From Paludibacteraceae bacterium (GTDB lineage: Bacteria > Bacteroidota > Bacteroidia > Bacteroidales > Paludibacteraceae): 64,000 bases of DNA. Of the stretch, positions 1-7,807 are shown one piece after another. Location of the stretch: positions 124,001 through 188,000 of the forward strand of contig JAGALP010000003.1 of assembly GCA_017625155.1 (NCBI GenBank), in the 5' to 3' direction. Position numbers and translations under genes: made by a program. Each line of letters opens with the position of its first letter. Position 1 is the first letter of the stretch. The notes under the pieces are model-generated. The model saw only the letters and a list, made by a program, of their open reading frames with translations, did not search any database and was not told where the DNA came from.

Positions 1-546
1 ATCAATAAACACGATTCCGCGTTGCGCTTTCTGCAAGTCATAGTCCGCATCCTGCAGCAGGCGAACCAATAGCGACTCCACATCCTCACCCACATATCCA
101 GCTTCGGTCAGCGCAGTCGCATCCACAATAGCAAATGGCACTTTCAGCAGTTTGGCAATCGTGCGAGCAAGCAATGTCTTGCCCGTACCCGTAGAGCCCA
201 CCAACAGAATATTGCTTTTTTCGATCTCAACACCATTATCGTCTTTGGGTTGTAGTACGCGCTTGTAGTGGTTGTAAACAGCTACGGATAGGTAGCGTTT
301 GGCTTCATCCTGACCAATAACGTATTGGTCAAGAAAGGCCTTAATCTCTGCAGGTTTAGGTAGGGTGGATAATTCTAGTCCGTCTATTTCAGGATTCTGT
401 GCTTTCTGCACCTGCATCTCCATAATCATCTTATGTCCTGCCTCGATACACTCGTGGCAGATATACACGCCTGGAATATCTGCGCGAAACAAATCCTTCA
501 TCTCGCGCCCGCAGAACGCACACTTCTCTGTCTTCTTATTCGCCAT
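1..546 (-). CDS. clpX: ClpX, ATP-dependent Clp protease unfoldase (3' end cut by window)
   Basis: The minus strand reads from an ATG at 546 and runs off the window edge after 182 codons, so only the N-terminal part is present. The first 35 residues carry the ClpX zinc-binding domain, with Cys9, Cys12, Cys30 and Cys33 visible. The AAA+ domain follows, with the Walker A stretch GSTGTGKT near residue 120 and a Walker B start (IVFID) at the cut. ClpX is the hexameric unfoldase that feeds substrates to ClpP in the cytoplasm. The clpP stop lies just 9 nt upstream, so clpP and clpX are almost certainly one transcript. Confidence 0.97.
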   Translation of the reverse strand, partial: MANKKTEKCAFCGREMKDLFRADIPGVYICHECIEAGHKMIMEMQVQKAQNPEIDGLELSTLPKPAEIKAFLDQYVIGQDEAKRYLSVAVYNHYKRVLQPKDDNGVEIEKSNILLVGSTGTGKTLLARTIAKLLKVPFAIVDATALTEAGYVGEDVESLLVRLLQDADYDLQKAQRGIVFID

Positions 547-555
547 TCTTCTATA

Positions 556-1215
556 CTACTTCTTCGAATACACCTTATCTATCATACCATACTCCAATGC
601 CTCGTTAGCGGTCATCCAATAATCGCGGTCGGCATCTTGGCGAATCTTATCCATCGTTTGACCCGAGTGATCGGAGATAATCTGATACAACTCATCTTTC
701 AACTTCAGTATCTCGCGCGCAGTAATCTCAATATCAGATGCTTGACCTTGGATTCCTCCCAGAGGTTGGTGAATCATCACACGGCTATGAGGCAACGCAG
801 CACGCATACCTTTCTCGCCTGCTACCAGCAGTACCGCACCCATGCTGGCTGCCATACCCGTACAGATGGTAGCCACACGCGAGGAGATAAACTGCATCGT
901 GTCATAAATACCCAAACCTGCATAGACGCTGCCACCAGGAGTGTTCAGATAGATACTAATGTCGCGCTCCGAATCCACAGAGTCCAAGTACAATAATTGC
1001 GCTTGAATCACATTGGCTGTATAATCATTCACCTCTGTGCCGAGGAAGATAATACGATCCATCATCAGACGGGAAAACACATCCATCTGTGTCACATTCA
1101 GTTGGCGTTCCTCCAAGATAGAGGGGCTGATATAACTCGCCGATGCATTCATCGCCTTCTCCACATGCATCGAGTTCATGCCTTTATCTACGGCAAATTT
1201 CAAAAAATCATTCAT
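556..1215 (-). CDS. clpP: ClpP, ATP-dependent Clp protease proteolytic subunit
   Basis: The 219-residue product has the ClpP serine protease triad: Ser124 in GMAASMGA, His149 in VMIHQPLGG and probably Asp198 in DADRDYW. The length is about 20 residues more than E. coli ClpP, mostly an N-terminal propeptide-like extension (residues 1-30), which is common in Bacteroidetes. ClpP assembles as a double heptamer and degrades proteins unfolded by ClpX, whose gene follows directly. The gene lies 38 nt downstream of sufB on the same strand and no promoter is visible between them. Confidence 0.97.
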   Translation of the reverse strand: MNDFLKFAVDKGMNSMHVEKAMNASASYISPSILEERQLNVTQMDVFSRLMMDRIIFLGTEVNDYTANVIQAQLLYLDSVDSERDISIYLNTPGGSVYAGLGIYDTMQFISSRVATICTGMAASMGAVLLVAGEKGMRAALPHSRVMIHQPLGGIQGQASDIEITAREILKLKDELYQIISDHSGQTMDKIRQDADRDYWMTANEALEYGMIDKVYSKK

Positions 1216-1253
1216 AGCTATATAAATAATTAACCGTTATTACATTAATATTA

Positions 1254-2684
1254 TTATCCTACAGAGCCCTCAAGGCTGACTTGCAGCAGTTTCTGTGCTT
1301 CCACTGCAAATTCCATTGGCAGTTTGTCCATCACCTCTTTGGCGTAGCCATTCACTATCAATCCCACGGCATCTTCCACGCCTATGCCACGTTGTTGGCA
1401 ATAGAACAATTGGTCTTCGCTAATCTTGCTTGTGGTAGCTTCGTGCTCTATAATTGCAGTCGGGTTTTGTATGCGCATAGTTGGGAAAGTATGTGCGCCG
1501 CACTTGTCACCCAACAGCAGACTATCACACTGGCTATAGTTACGCACATTCTCCGCATTCGGCATCACGCGCACCAGTCCACGATACGCATTTTGGCTCT
1601 TGCCTGCCGATATACCTTTACTTATTATACGCGAGCGCGTGTTCTTGCCGATATGAATCATCTTCGTTCCCGTGTCGGCTTGCTGGTAGTTGTTGGTCAC
1701 AGCCACCGAATAGAACTCTGCACTCGAGTTGTCGCCTTTCAAAATGCAACTGGGGTATTTCCATGTGATTGCCGAACCCGTCTCCACTTGTGTCCAACTC
1801 AGGCGCGCATTCTCGTGTGTGATACCACGCTTCGTTACAAAGTTATATATACCGCCTTTGCCTTCTTTATCGCCAGGATACCAGTTTTGTACAGTGGAGT
1901 ATTTCACTTCTGCATCCTTATGCACCACAATCTCCACGATAGCAGCGTGTAACTGATTCTCATCGCGCATCGGCGCGGTACAGCCCTCCAAATAACTGAG
2001 ATACGCCCCCTCATCTGCCACCAATAAAGTACGCTCAAACTGACCCGTATTACCCGCATTGATTCGGAAATACGTGCTCAGCTCCATTGGACAACGTACA
2101 CCTTTTGGTATATATACAAACGACCCGTCTGAGAACACCGCCGAATTCAATGCAGCATAGAAATTATCGCTCGCTGGCACTACCGAACCCAGGTATTTCT
2201 GTACCAGTTCGGGGTATTCTTGCACCGCCTCCGAGATAGAACAGAAGATGATTCCTTTCTCTGCCAACGTTTCGCGGAAGGTCGTTTTCACCGACACGGA
2301 GTCCATTACCGCATCCACCGCCATATTGCCTGCCAACGCAGCACGCTCTTCCAACGGAATTCCCAGTTTGTCAAAAGTCTTCATCAGTTCAGGGTCAATC
2401 TCTTTCTTTTCATCACCTGTGTGTGTTTTAGGTGCCGCATAGTACGAAATCGCTTGAAAATCTATCTCTGGTATATCCAGGTGCGCCCAATTTGGGTGCT
2501 CCATTCTCAGCCACTTGCGGTATGCTTTTAGGCGGAATTCCAGCAGCCATTCGGGTTCATTCTTCTTTGCAGAAATCAACCGAACTACATCTTCGTTCAA
2601 CCCCACAGGAATCACATCGGTTTCTACGTCCGTTGTGAAACCGTATTTATACTCTTGACTGGTTATTTCTTCTATCTCTTTCAC
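1254..2684 (-). CDS. sufB: SufB, Fe-S cluster assembly scaffold protein
   Basis: A 476-residue SufB, close to the family's usual length. Recognisable stretches are [17 protein letters not shown], the beta-helix core, and the conserved C-terminal [17 protein letters not shown] containing the cluster-ligand cysteine region. SufB with SufC and SufD forms the SufBCD scaffold that builds Fe-S clusters from sulfur delivered by SufS. SufC, SufD and SufS are not within the window: the next genes downstream are clpP and clpX and upstream is tRNA-Cys, so sufB appears detached from the usual suf operon unless the order differs beyond the edge. Confidence 0.95.
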   Translation of the reverse strand: MKEIEEITSQEYKYGFTTDVETDVIPVGLNEDVVRLISAKKNEPEWLLEFRLKAYRKWLRMEHPNWAHLDIPEIDFQAISYYAAPKTHTGDEKKEIDPELMKTFDKLGIPLEERAALAGNMAVDAVMDSVSVKTTFRETLAEKGIIFCSISEAVQEYPELVQKYLGSVVPASDNFYAALNSAVFSDGSFVYIPKGVRCPMELSTYFRINAGNTGQFERTLLVADEGAYLSYLEGCTAPMRDENQLHAAIVEIVVHKDAEVKYSTVQNWYPGDKEGKGGIYNFVTKRGITHENARLSWTQVETGSAITWKYPSCILKGDNSSAEFYSVAVTNNYQQADTGTKMIHIGKNTRSRIISKGISAGKSQNAYRGLVRVMPNAENVRNYSQCDSLLLGDKCGAHTFPTMRIQNPTAIIEHEATTSKISEDQLFYCQQRGIGVEDAVGLIVNGYAKEVMDKLPMEFAVEAQKLLQVSLEGSVG

Positions 2685-2712
2685 AGCTCTTGCCTTTAAA
2701 CTCTAAACTGTA

Positions 2713-2726
2713 GCCCGAAGGGCGTC
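2713..2726. repeat. Short hairpin repeat unit, copy 1
   Basis: GCCC-GAA-GGGC followed by GTC and preceded by GTA, in the gap between sufB and tRNA-Cys. It matches the unit NTA-[G-stem, 3-nt loop, stem]-GTCC found elsewhere in this window (4.65, 53.7, 54.25, 62.0 and 62.4 kb). Confidence 0.6.
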
Positions 2727-2737
2727 ATCTAAACTAA

Positions 2738-2763
2738 AAAAGCCGCTCTTTCAAGCGGCTTTT
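2738..2763 (-). terminator. Rho-independent terminator of tRNA-Cys
   Basis: A 10-bp inverted repeat (AAAAGCCGCT/AGCGGCTTTT) with a 6-nt loop. On the minus strand it lies just 3' of tRNA-Cys and is followed by a run of T. Confidence 0.8.
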
Positions 2764-2768
2764 CTCTG

Positions 2769-2839
2769 AGGTACCTGGCGGATTCGAACCGCCGTCCCCG
2801 GTTTTGCAGACCGATCCCTAACCGCTCGGGCAAGGTACC
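2769..2839 (-). tRNA. tRNA-Cys(GCA)
   Basis: A full cloverleaf on the minus strand: 7-bp acceptor GGTACCT/AGGTACC, T-arm GGCGGTTCGAATCCGCC, anticodon loop CTGCAAA (anticodon GCA) and discriminator U, which is typical of tRNA-Cys. CCA is not encoded. Confidence 0.95.
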
Positions 2840-2859
2840 AAACTTGCGATTTGCGGGTG

Positions 2860-2890
2860 CAAAGGTACTGCTTTTTTTTGGATTGACCAA
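2860..2890 (-). promoter_or_regulatory. Promoter of tRNA-Cys
   Basis: On the minus strand TACCTTTG (2867-2860) is the Bacteroidetes -7 box, with TTG starting 23 nt upstream at 2890. Transcription would start about 20 nt before the tRNA. Confidence 0.7.
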
Positions 2891-2938
2891 ATATTTTTGC
2901 GATTTTAATAAAAAATATGAATTTTTATTGTAAATTTC

Positions 2939-2969
2939 TTGCGTATATGCAAAAAAAACACTACTTTTG
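2939..2969 (+). promoter_or_regulatory. Promoter of tRNA-Leu with TTGC-N6-GCAA palindrome
   Basis: TACTTTTG at 2962-2969 is the -7 box. TTGC at 2939-2942, 23 nt upstream, is the left half of a perfect TTGC-GTATAT-GCAA palindrome. The same arrangement recurs at 27175, 30982, 31753 and 54319. Confidence 0.75.
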
Positions 2970-2982
2970 CACCCGATTTTGA

Positions 2983-3068
2983 GCCGCGATGGTGGAATCG
3001 GTAGACACGAAGGACTTAAAATCCTTTGGCCAGTGATGGCTGTGCGGGTTCAAGTCCCGCTCGCGGTA
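2983..3068 (+). tRNA. tRNA-Leu(UAA)
   Basis: A class II tRNA of 86 nt with a long variable arm. The acceptor is GCCGCGA/TCGCGGT, the anticodon loop is CTTAAAA (anticodon UAA), the T-arm is GCGGGTTCAAGTCCCGC and the discriminator is A. CCA is not encoded. Confidence 0.95.
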
Positions 3069-3080
3069 CTAAATTAATAG

Positions 3081-3124
3081 GGCAAAATCACATGAGTTTA
3101 CTCAAATGTGATTTTGTCTTTTTT
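3081..3124. terminator. Terminator after tRNA-Leu, possibly bidirectional
   Basis: A 13-bp stem (GGCAAAATCACAT paired with ATGTGATTTTGTC) followed by a T-run on the plus strand. It lies between tRNA-Leu and the convergent serine hydrolase gene, so it may serve both. Confidence 0.8.
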
Positions 3125-3147
3125 ATTTGCAAGTGGTGCGCAGGGCT

Positions 3148-4224
3148 TTACGGTGTCAGGTAGCCGTTGAGGATTCTTCGTAACGCCGACAGGTTATGTT
3201 CATCTTTTGGGTGAACGCGGTTGGTGAGCAATACTAAGGCGCGTTTCGCCTCTGGCAGAACGGTCACGCTGGTGCCCGTATAGCCTGTATGACGACAACT
3301 GGGGGTAAGCTCGCCTGTGGAAGTGGTCACGCTGTCGGTCCAAAGTCCAGCATTGCAACCATTGGCGCGAGTTTCTGCGGGCAGGTGCATAAACCATATT
3401 GCCCATTGTGCTACTTCTTCTGCCGTAGCAAACAGTCCTGCATTACCCGAAATCCCTTGCATCATGATTTGTGCGAGTGGATCATGCACTTTACCGCGGA
3501 GGCAACCATCTTCAAGGCACTCGGTTGGTGCGATGCGATAGAGTAGCGAATCGTTTGGTAACCAGCCTATTGTGGGCAGACCGAGCTTCTTGTAATGCGT
3601 ATTGCGCAGATAGCTATTGATATCTGTTTCCACAATGTTTTCTACTACTCGTTGCAAGGAGATGAAGTTGAGGCACGAATAGCGATATTTCTCTCCTACG
3701 GCTGATGGACGTTTGCATCGTGCGATGGTGTCAATCATGAAATCTGAAATCGATATGACGCTATCCAGTTGGCGTTCGTGATAGATTTTTTCAAGTCGTT
3801 TGGCAGTCATGTATGCGGGCAACCCTGAATAGTGTGTCATGAGATGGCGAATCTGCACATCGGGATGATAGTTCGGTATATATTGGCAAACGAAGTCATT
3901 GACATTTAATTTCCCTTCTGCACAGAGCAGTAGTGTTGCGGTACCTGCTCCAAGGGGTTTGCTCACCGATGCGAGGTCAAAGATGGTGTTGTCGGTCATC
4001 GTTTCTTTTTCTGGACAGACAGCGCGATTGCCATAGGCTTTGATATAGGCTATTTCGCCATTTTCTACTACGCATAGCACTGCACCGGGCATGATAGTGT
4101 CATTGATAGCGTCCATAATCGCCTGATCTGCACTGTCTTTTGGAAAAACAGGATTAGCAACAATACATGCAGCAGAGCTCCACATGGCCGCAATAAGGAT
4201 GAGTGATTGGATTGTATTTTTCAT
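3148..4224 (-). CDS. Serine hydrolase, beta-lactamase-like (S12 family)
   Basis: A 358-residue exported enzyme with the penicillin-binding/class C beta-lactamase fold. The catalytic SxxK is Ser86-Val-Ser-Lys89. The second motif reads YSC (in YRYSCLNF, near residue 180) where family members usually have Y-x-N. The third motif is HTG in HTGYTG near residue 317, equivalent to KTG. The N-terminus is a signal peptide; SAAC at 17-20 could be a lipobox. Members hydrolyse esters, amides or peptidoglycan peptides, so the substrate cannot be given. A minus-strand TACCTTTG box at 4254-4247 supplies a promoter. It is a single-gene unit converging on tRNA-Leu. Confidence 0.85.
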   Translation of the reverse strand: MKNTIQSLILIAAMWSSAACIVANPVFPKDSADQAIMDAINDTIMPGAVLCVVENGEIAYIKAYGNRAVCPEKETMTDNTIFDLASVSKPLGAGTATLLLCAEGKLNVNDFVCQYIPNYHPDVQIRHLMTHYSGLPAYMTAKRLEKIYHERQLDSVISISDFMIDTIARCKRPSAVGEKYRYSCLNFISLQRVVENIVETDINSYLRNTHYKKLGLPTIGWLPNDSLLYRIAPTECLEDGCLRGKVHDPLAQIMMQGISGNAGLFATAEEVAQWAIWFMHLPAETRANGCNAGLWTDSVTTSTGELTPSCRHTGYTGTSVTVLPEAKRALVLLTNRVHPKDEHNLSALRRILNGYLTP

Positions 4225-4437
4225 ATGTTAGATGGTATATTTTTTGCAAAGGTACAATTTTTTTTGCATATCTCAAAATATTTCCTTCAATTGAAGATAA
4301 TAGACATCAATATTGACAATAATTGTTGTATAATTCTTCCGTCAATGTGTATATAGCTGTGTCAGTATGTATACAGCCTCCTTATTTAATAGATGCATCG
4401 AAGAACCTTATCTTTTCCTTTTCTTTCCCTTATCAAT

Positions 4438-4481
4438 TACGTAGGATATACGTAACATATACGTATGATATACGTAAGATA
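4438..4481. repeat. Tandem array of four 11-bp repeats (TACGTANNATA)
   Basis: Four perfect-length 11-bp units (TACGTAGGATA, TACGTAACATA, TACGTATGATA, TACGTAAGATA). A related five-unit array lies at 54154-54208; both are followed within ~250 nt by hairpin units. The surrounding gap 4225-4729 holds no gene I can support; it also contains several CCCATAG/CCTATAG words. Confidence 0.8.
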
Positions 4482-4647
4482 TAGCAGTTAAAAAGCAAGG
4501 AATACCGAAACTCCTATAGCCCAATTGCTGCCCCATAGTGTAGCCTTTCTTATCCATAGCTGTCTCAATGGCATACAACAGATTCTGCTGTCCCATAGCG
4601 CAACAGCCAATATCCCTTTCTAAACTTCCGAACCTCTAATGCTCTAA

Positions 4648-4674
4648 CCTATGGCTCGCATTGCGAGTCTCCTA
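4648..4674. repeat. Short hairpin repeat unit, copy 2
   Basis: CTCGC-ATT-GCGAG, flanked by CTATGG on the left and TCTCC on the right and followed by TATAGCGCC. It fits the hairpin-unit family with slightly diverged flanks. Confidence 0.6.
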
Positions 4675-4729
4675 TAGCGCCAAAAACGCGTTCAGTGAAC
4701 ATTATTTTTCGAAATTGTACATCGTAAAT

Positions 4730-4760
4730 TTGGTAAATAGTAAATAATTTTGTACCTTTG
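4730..4760 (+). promoter_or_regulatory. Promoter of the lipoprotein gene at 4842
   Basis: TACCTTTG at 4753-4760 with TTGG starting 23 nt upstream at 4730. Confidence 0.7.
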
Positions 4761-4841
4761 CACCATAAATATAATGTCTTAATAGACTTTTGATAATTTT
4801 TTTTGTAGTAACAATCGCTTATTTTGCTAATCTATCAGGTT

Positions 4842-5711
4842 ATGAAAAATCATTTAATTTTAATCTTAACATCATTGTTGATGTTTTCTTGTGAGCAGAG
4901 CTCAATTGAAAATCCAGAAGAACCCACTAAAATGAGCACAAAATACGAAATAGAAAGTGCTAATTGGTGTACTTATTCACATCCAGATTATCTATCAGCA
5001 CCGTTGAATATGGTATATAAGACGTTGATAGAGCGAGGAGTGGATGTTAAATATATCAAATCTGAAACTCAATACAGCGGAGATAAAATGATACATAAAT
5101 CTACTCGTGAAAACATAAACAATATGGATATAAGATGGCAAGAATATCCAGCAGGAAATGAGGCGCGTAGTCGTGATACAATCATCTGGTATGATATTGA
5201 AAGAACTAAAGTGTTGGAAGAAAAATCTAAGCAATCAATAAGGTATAATCAGTATGATAACAACCATCGAGAAATTTCATCTAAGATTTATTGGTGGGGA
5301 AAATTAACACACGAATACACCTATACATATTCCCACCTCACACGATATGGAGAATACAAAAACTATGCGCAACACAACGATGAATTAATGAGTGTTCAAT
5401 ATGATACTACTGTGTTCGTTGATAACTCATTCTCTCAGCCATTGTCATGGAAATCGAAACAGATTAACTATTTTGATGACACGTACACCTATTATTTCAC
5501 TTCCGAAAAAAATGAATATGTAGCAGAGGGGATTTCGAGGAAGGACGGCGTAGTTGTATACCAAAATGTGAAAGGTGAAGTGGTAACTAATCGTAGCTAT
5601 ACTGTAGAATATACATGGCAAGATGCACTGAATAACACCTATCGTTCAGAAGACTACCAAAATGGTATATTGGTTAATAAAAGTGAGGGTTATACCAAGT
5701 ATGTACAATAA
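4842..5711 (+). CDS. Hypothetical lipoprotein
   Basis: An exported protein of 289 residues that I do not recognise. It begins with a lipoprotein signal (MKNHLILILTSLLMFSC), the lipobox being LMFSC, so it is probably anchored in the outer membrane after processing. The ATG at 4842 is chosen over a TTG at 4824 because it puts the signal peptide at the N-terminus. The mature part is rich in Tyr, Thr, Asn and charged residues in short strands (for example YTYSHLTRYGEYKNY), as in beta-rich repeat proteins of Bacteroidetes. It stands alone between its own promoter and that of the next gene. Confidence 0.8.
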   Translation: MKNHLILILTSLLMFSCEQSSIENPEEPTKMSTKYEIESANWCTYSHPDYLSAPLNMVYKTLIERGVDVKYIKSETQYSGDKMIHKSTRENINNMDIRWQEYPAGNEARSRDTIIWYDIERTKVLEEKSKQSIRYNQYDNNHREISSKIYWWGKLTHEYTYTYSHLTRYGEYKNYAQHNDELMSVQYDTTVFVDNSFSQPLSWKSKQINYFDDTYTYYFTSEKNEYVAEGISRKDGVVVYQNVKGEVVTNRSYTVEYTWQDALNNTYRSEDYQNGILVNKSEGYTKYVQ

Positions 5712-5746
5712 AAAATGCATAAAAAACAAACTTTTTTAGAAAATAC

Positions 5747-5777
5747 TTGTGTGTTTGTAAATATTTTTGTACCTTTG
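5747..5777 (+). promoter_or_regulatory. Promoter of the TPR lipoprotein/mutL operon
   Basis: TACCTTTG at 5770-5777 and TTGT at 5747, 23 nt upstream. The 5' leader to the ATG at 5880 would be close to 100 nt. Confidence 0.7.
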
Positions 5778-5879
5778 CAGCCGATATAGTGTGCTTGTTG
5801 CACAGTTTTTGTAGAAGAAGTTACAGAAACGACAAAATTGCACATGAGAGAAACAAACTAATTAAAAAAATAAACAAGT

Positions 5880-7568
5880 ATGAAAAAATCTTTGAAAGTT
5901 TTTGCGTCGGTAATGGCGTTTGCTATTCTGACATCTTGCGGAACTGCTGTTCAACCAGAGCAAGTTACCGTAAATCCAAGCCCATTGGCTGTAGTAGGCA
6001 ACTTGATTGAAGCAGACATTACTGGAACTTTCCCAGTAAAGAAATTTGGTGCTAAAGCTGTCTTAACCGTGACTCCAGTGCTTAAATATGCTGGCGGCGA
6101 GGCTGTTGGTACCCCTGTAACTTACGTAGGTGAGAAGGCTAAAGAAACTGGAACCACTATTTCTTACAAAGAAGGTGGTCAATTCGCTTTGAAAGCATCT
6201 TTTGAGTATGTTCCTGCAATGGACAAATGCGAATTGTACTTGCGTTTTGCTGCTAAGAATGGTAACAAAGTGGTTGAAATTCCTGATATGAAGGTGGCTG
6301 ATGGTTTGATGGCTACCGCAAAAATGGCTAAAGCAGAGGATGTAAAACCTCAAGTAACTGCTGACAAGTTCCAACGCATTATCCAAGAGGTACAAGAGGC
6401 TGACATCAAGTTCTTGATCCAACAATCTACTCTCCGTAACTCTGAGTTGAAATCTCAAGCATTGAAGGATTTGCACGCAGCTATCAAGGATGCTGATACA
6501 ACCGCAAACAAGGCTATCAACAAATTGGAGGTTGCTGGTTATGCTTCTCCAGATGGTGAGACTGATTTGAATAGCAAGTTGGCAGATGCTCGTCAAGAGA
6601 AATCTCAAAAATACTTGCAAAAACAATTGAAGAAGGCTAATGTGGATGCTACTATCGAGTCAAATGTAACAGCAGAAGACTGGGCTGGTTTCCAAGCTGC
6701 TATGGAAGCAAGCAATATCCAAGACAAAGAATTGGTATTGCGCGTACTCAGCATGTACTCTGATCCAGAGGAGCGTGAAGCACAAATCAAGAACTTGAGT
6801 GCAGTTTATAAGACTATCGCTGATGAGGTTCTTCCTGCTTTGCGTCGTAGCCGCTTAATCTTGACTACCGATTTGATTGGTAAGTCAGATGAGGAGATTG
6901 CTGCTTTGGCAAAGAACGACCCAGCTGCGTTGAACGTAGAGGAATTGCTCTATGCTGCTACTTTGACATGCAACTTGGATGAAAAAGCTGATATCTACAA
7001 GAAAGCTGTTGCTCGATTCGGTAGTGACTATCGTTCACACAACAACCTCGGTATGGTTTACTTTGCTCAAGGCAATGTGGCTGAGGCTCGTCGTTGCTAC
7101 GCTAAGGCTTTGCAAATTGAGCCTAACAATGCTGATGTAAACTACAACGCTGGTTTGGCTGCTATGGCAGAACACGACTTGGCTAAAGCTGAAGAGCATT
7201 TGGGTAAAGCAGCTGGTACTCAAGGTGATTTGAAATCTGCAATGGGTACACTCTACACTATGAAGGGTGATTACACTGCTGCTAAAAATGCTTATGGCAA
7301 CAAGGCAAGCAACAACGCTGCTGTTCAACAAATCTTGAATGAGGAATACGATGCTGCTCGTCAAACATTGGCTAAAGTGGAGCAACCAAATGCAACAACT
7401 GCTTATTTGGCAGCTGTGGTAGGTGCTCGTATCAATGATCGTGAGGCTGTATATGCAAACTTGGCTTTGGCTGTTGAGCGTGATGCTAATCTCAAGGCAA
7501 AAGCTGCTCAAGATATCGAGTTTGCAAAATACACAGCTGACGAGAAGTTCCAAGCAATCGTTAAATAA
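5880..7568 (+). CDS. Lipoprotein with OmpA-like region and TPR repeats
   Basis: A 562-residue lipoprotein (signal peptide with lipobox LTSC, Cys20). The N-terminal ~130 residues look beta-rich. Residues ~215-260 contain GYASPDGETDLNSKLADAR, which resembles the peptidoglycan-binding OmpA C-terminal fold. TPR units follow from about residue 380 (SHNNLGMVYFAQGNVAEA, then NYNAGLAAMAEHDLAKAEEHL). It probably bridges cell wall and partner proteins in the periplasm; its exact role is unknown. The product appears highly expressed from its biased codon use. Its stop codon overlaps the start of the next ORF by one base (TAATG), indicating translational coupling. Confidence 0.85.
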   Translation: MKKSLKVFASVMAFAILTSCGTAVQPEQVTVNPSPLAVVGNLIEADITGTFPVKKFGAKAVLTVTPVLKYAGGEAVGTPVTYVGEKAKETGTTISYKEGGQFALKASFEYVPAMDKCELYLRFAAKNGNKVVEIPDMKVADGLMATAKMAKAEDVKPQVTADKFQRIIQEVQEADIKFLIQQSTLRNSELKSQALKDLHAAIKDADTTANKAINKLEVAGYASPDGETDLNSKLADARQEKSQKYLQKQLKKANVDATIESNVTAEDWAGFQAAMEASNIQDKELVLRVLSMYSDPEEREAQIKNLSAVYKTIADEVLPALRRSRLILTTDLIGKSDEEIAALAKNDPAALNVEELLYAATLTCNLDEKADIYKKAVARFGSDYRSHNNLGMVYFAQGNVAEARRCYAKALQIEPNNADVNYNAGLAAMAEHDLAKAEEHLGKAAGTQGDLKSAMGTLYTMKGDYTAAKNAYGNKASNNAAVQQILNEEYDAARQTLAKVEQPNATTAYLAAVVGARINDREAVYANLALAVERDANLKAKAAQDIEFAKYTADEKFQAIVK

Positions 7569-7807
7569 TGTCGGTATTATTCCCCAAAGTACCAAAACCA
7601 CGTAAGTGGGATTATCGCCCCATTTACTATGATAAAGAAAAGGAGGCGCGCAAGGATAAACTTGCGCGTCTTCATCGTGGTTCGTTTCGTGAAGCTCACG
7701 AAGCGAATACCTATAATCGCAAAGACCAAACCAAGCGCGCTTCGAAACTGCTATTGTGGATAGCGTTGCTCGGACTATTACTATTTGCGTTTTACTATTT
7801 GCTATGA
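7568..7807 (+). CDS. Small membrane protein upstream of mutL
   Basis: A 79-residue protein with a highly charged N-terminal two-thirds (KEKEARKDKLARLHRG) and one hydrophobic helix at the extreme C-terminus (LLLWIALLGLLLFAFYYLL), so it is likely a tail-anchored inner-membrane protein. The start overlaps the preceding stop (TAATG) and its own stop overlaps the mutL start (ATGA), so three genes are translationally coupled. I recognise no domain. The position in front of mutL suggests a conserved Bacteroidetes neighbour rather than a functional link. Confidence 0.8.
   Translation: MSVLFPKVPKPRKWDYRPIYYDKEKEARKDKLARLHRGSFREAHEANTYNRKDQTKRASKLLLWIALLGLLLFAFYYLL

Noticed and set aside
4438-4481. 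CRISPR array
   Set aside because: Units are 11 bp, contiguous and have no spacers; no cas genes.
4408-4596. A 62-codon minus-strand frame over the 11-bp array
   Set aside because: Most of its residues are the translation of the repeat units; no promoter or family. The similar-looking frame at 54124-54324 is explained the same way.
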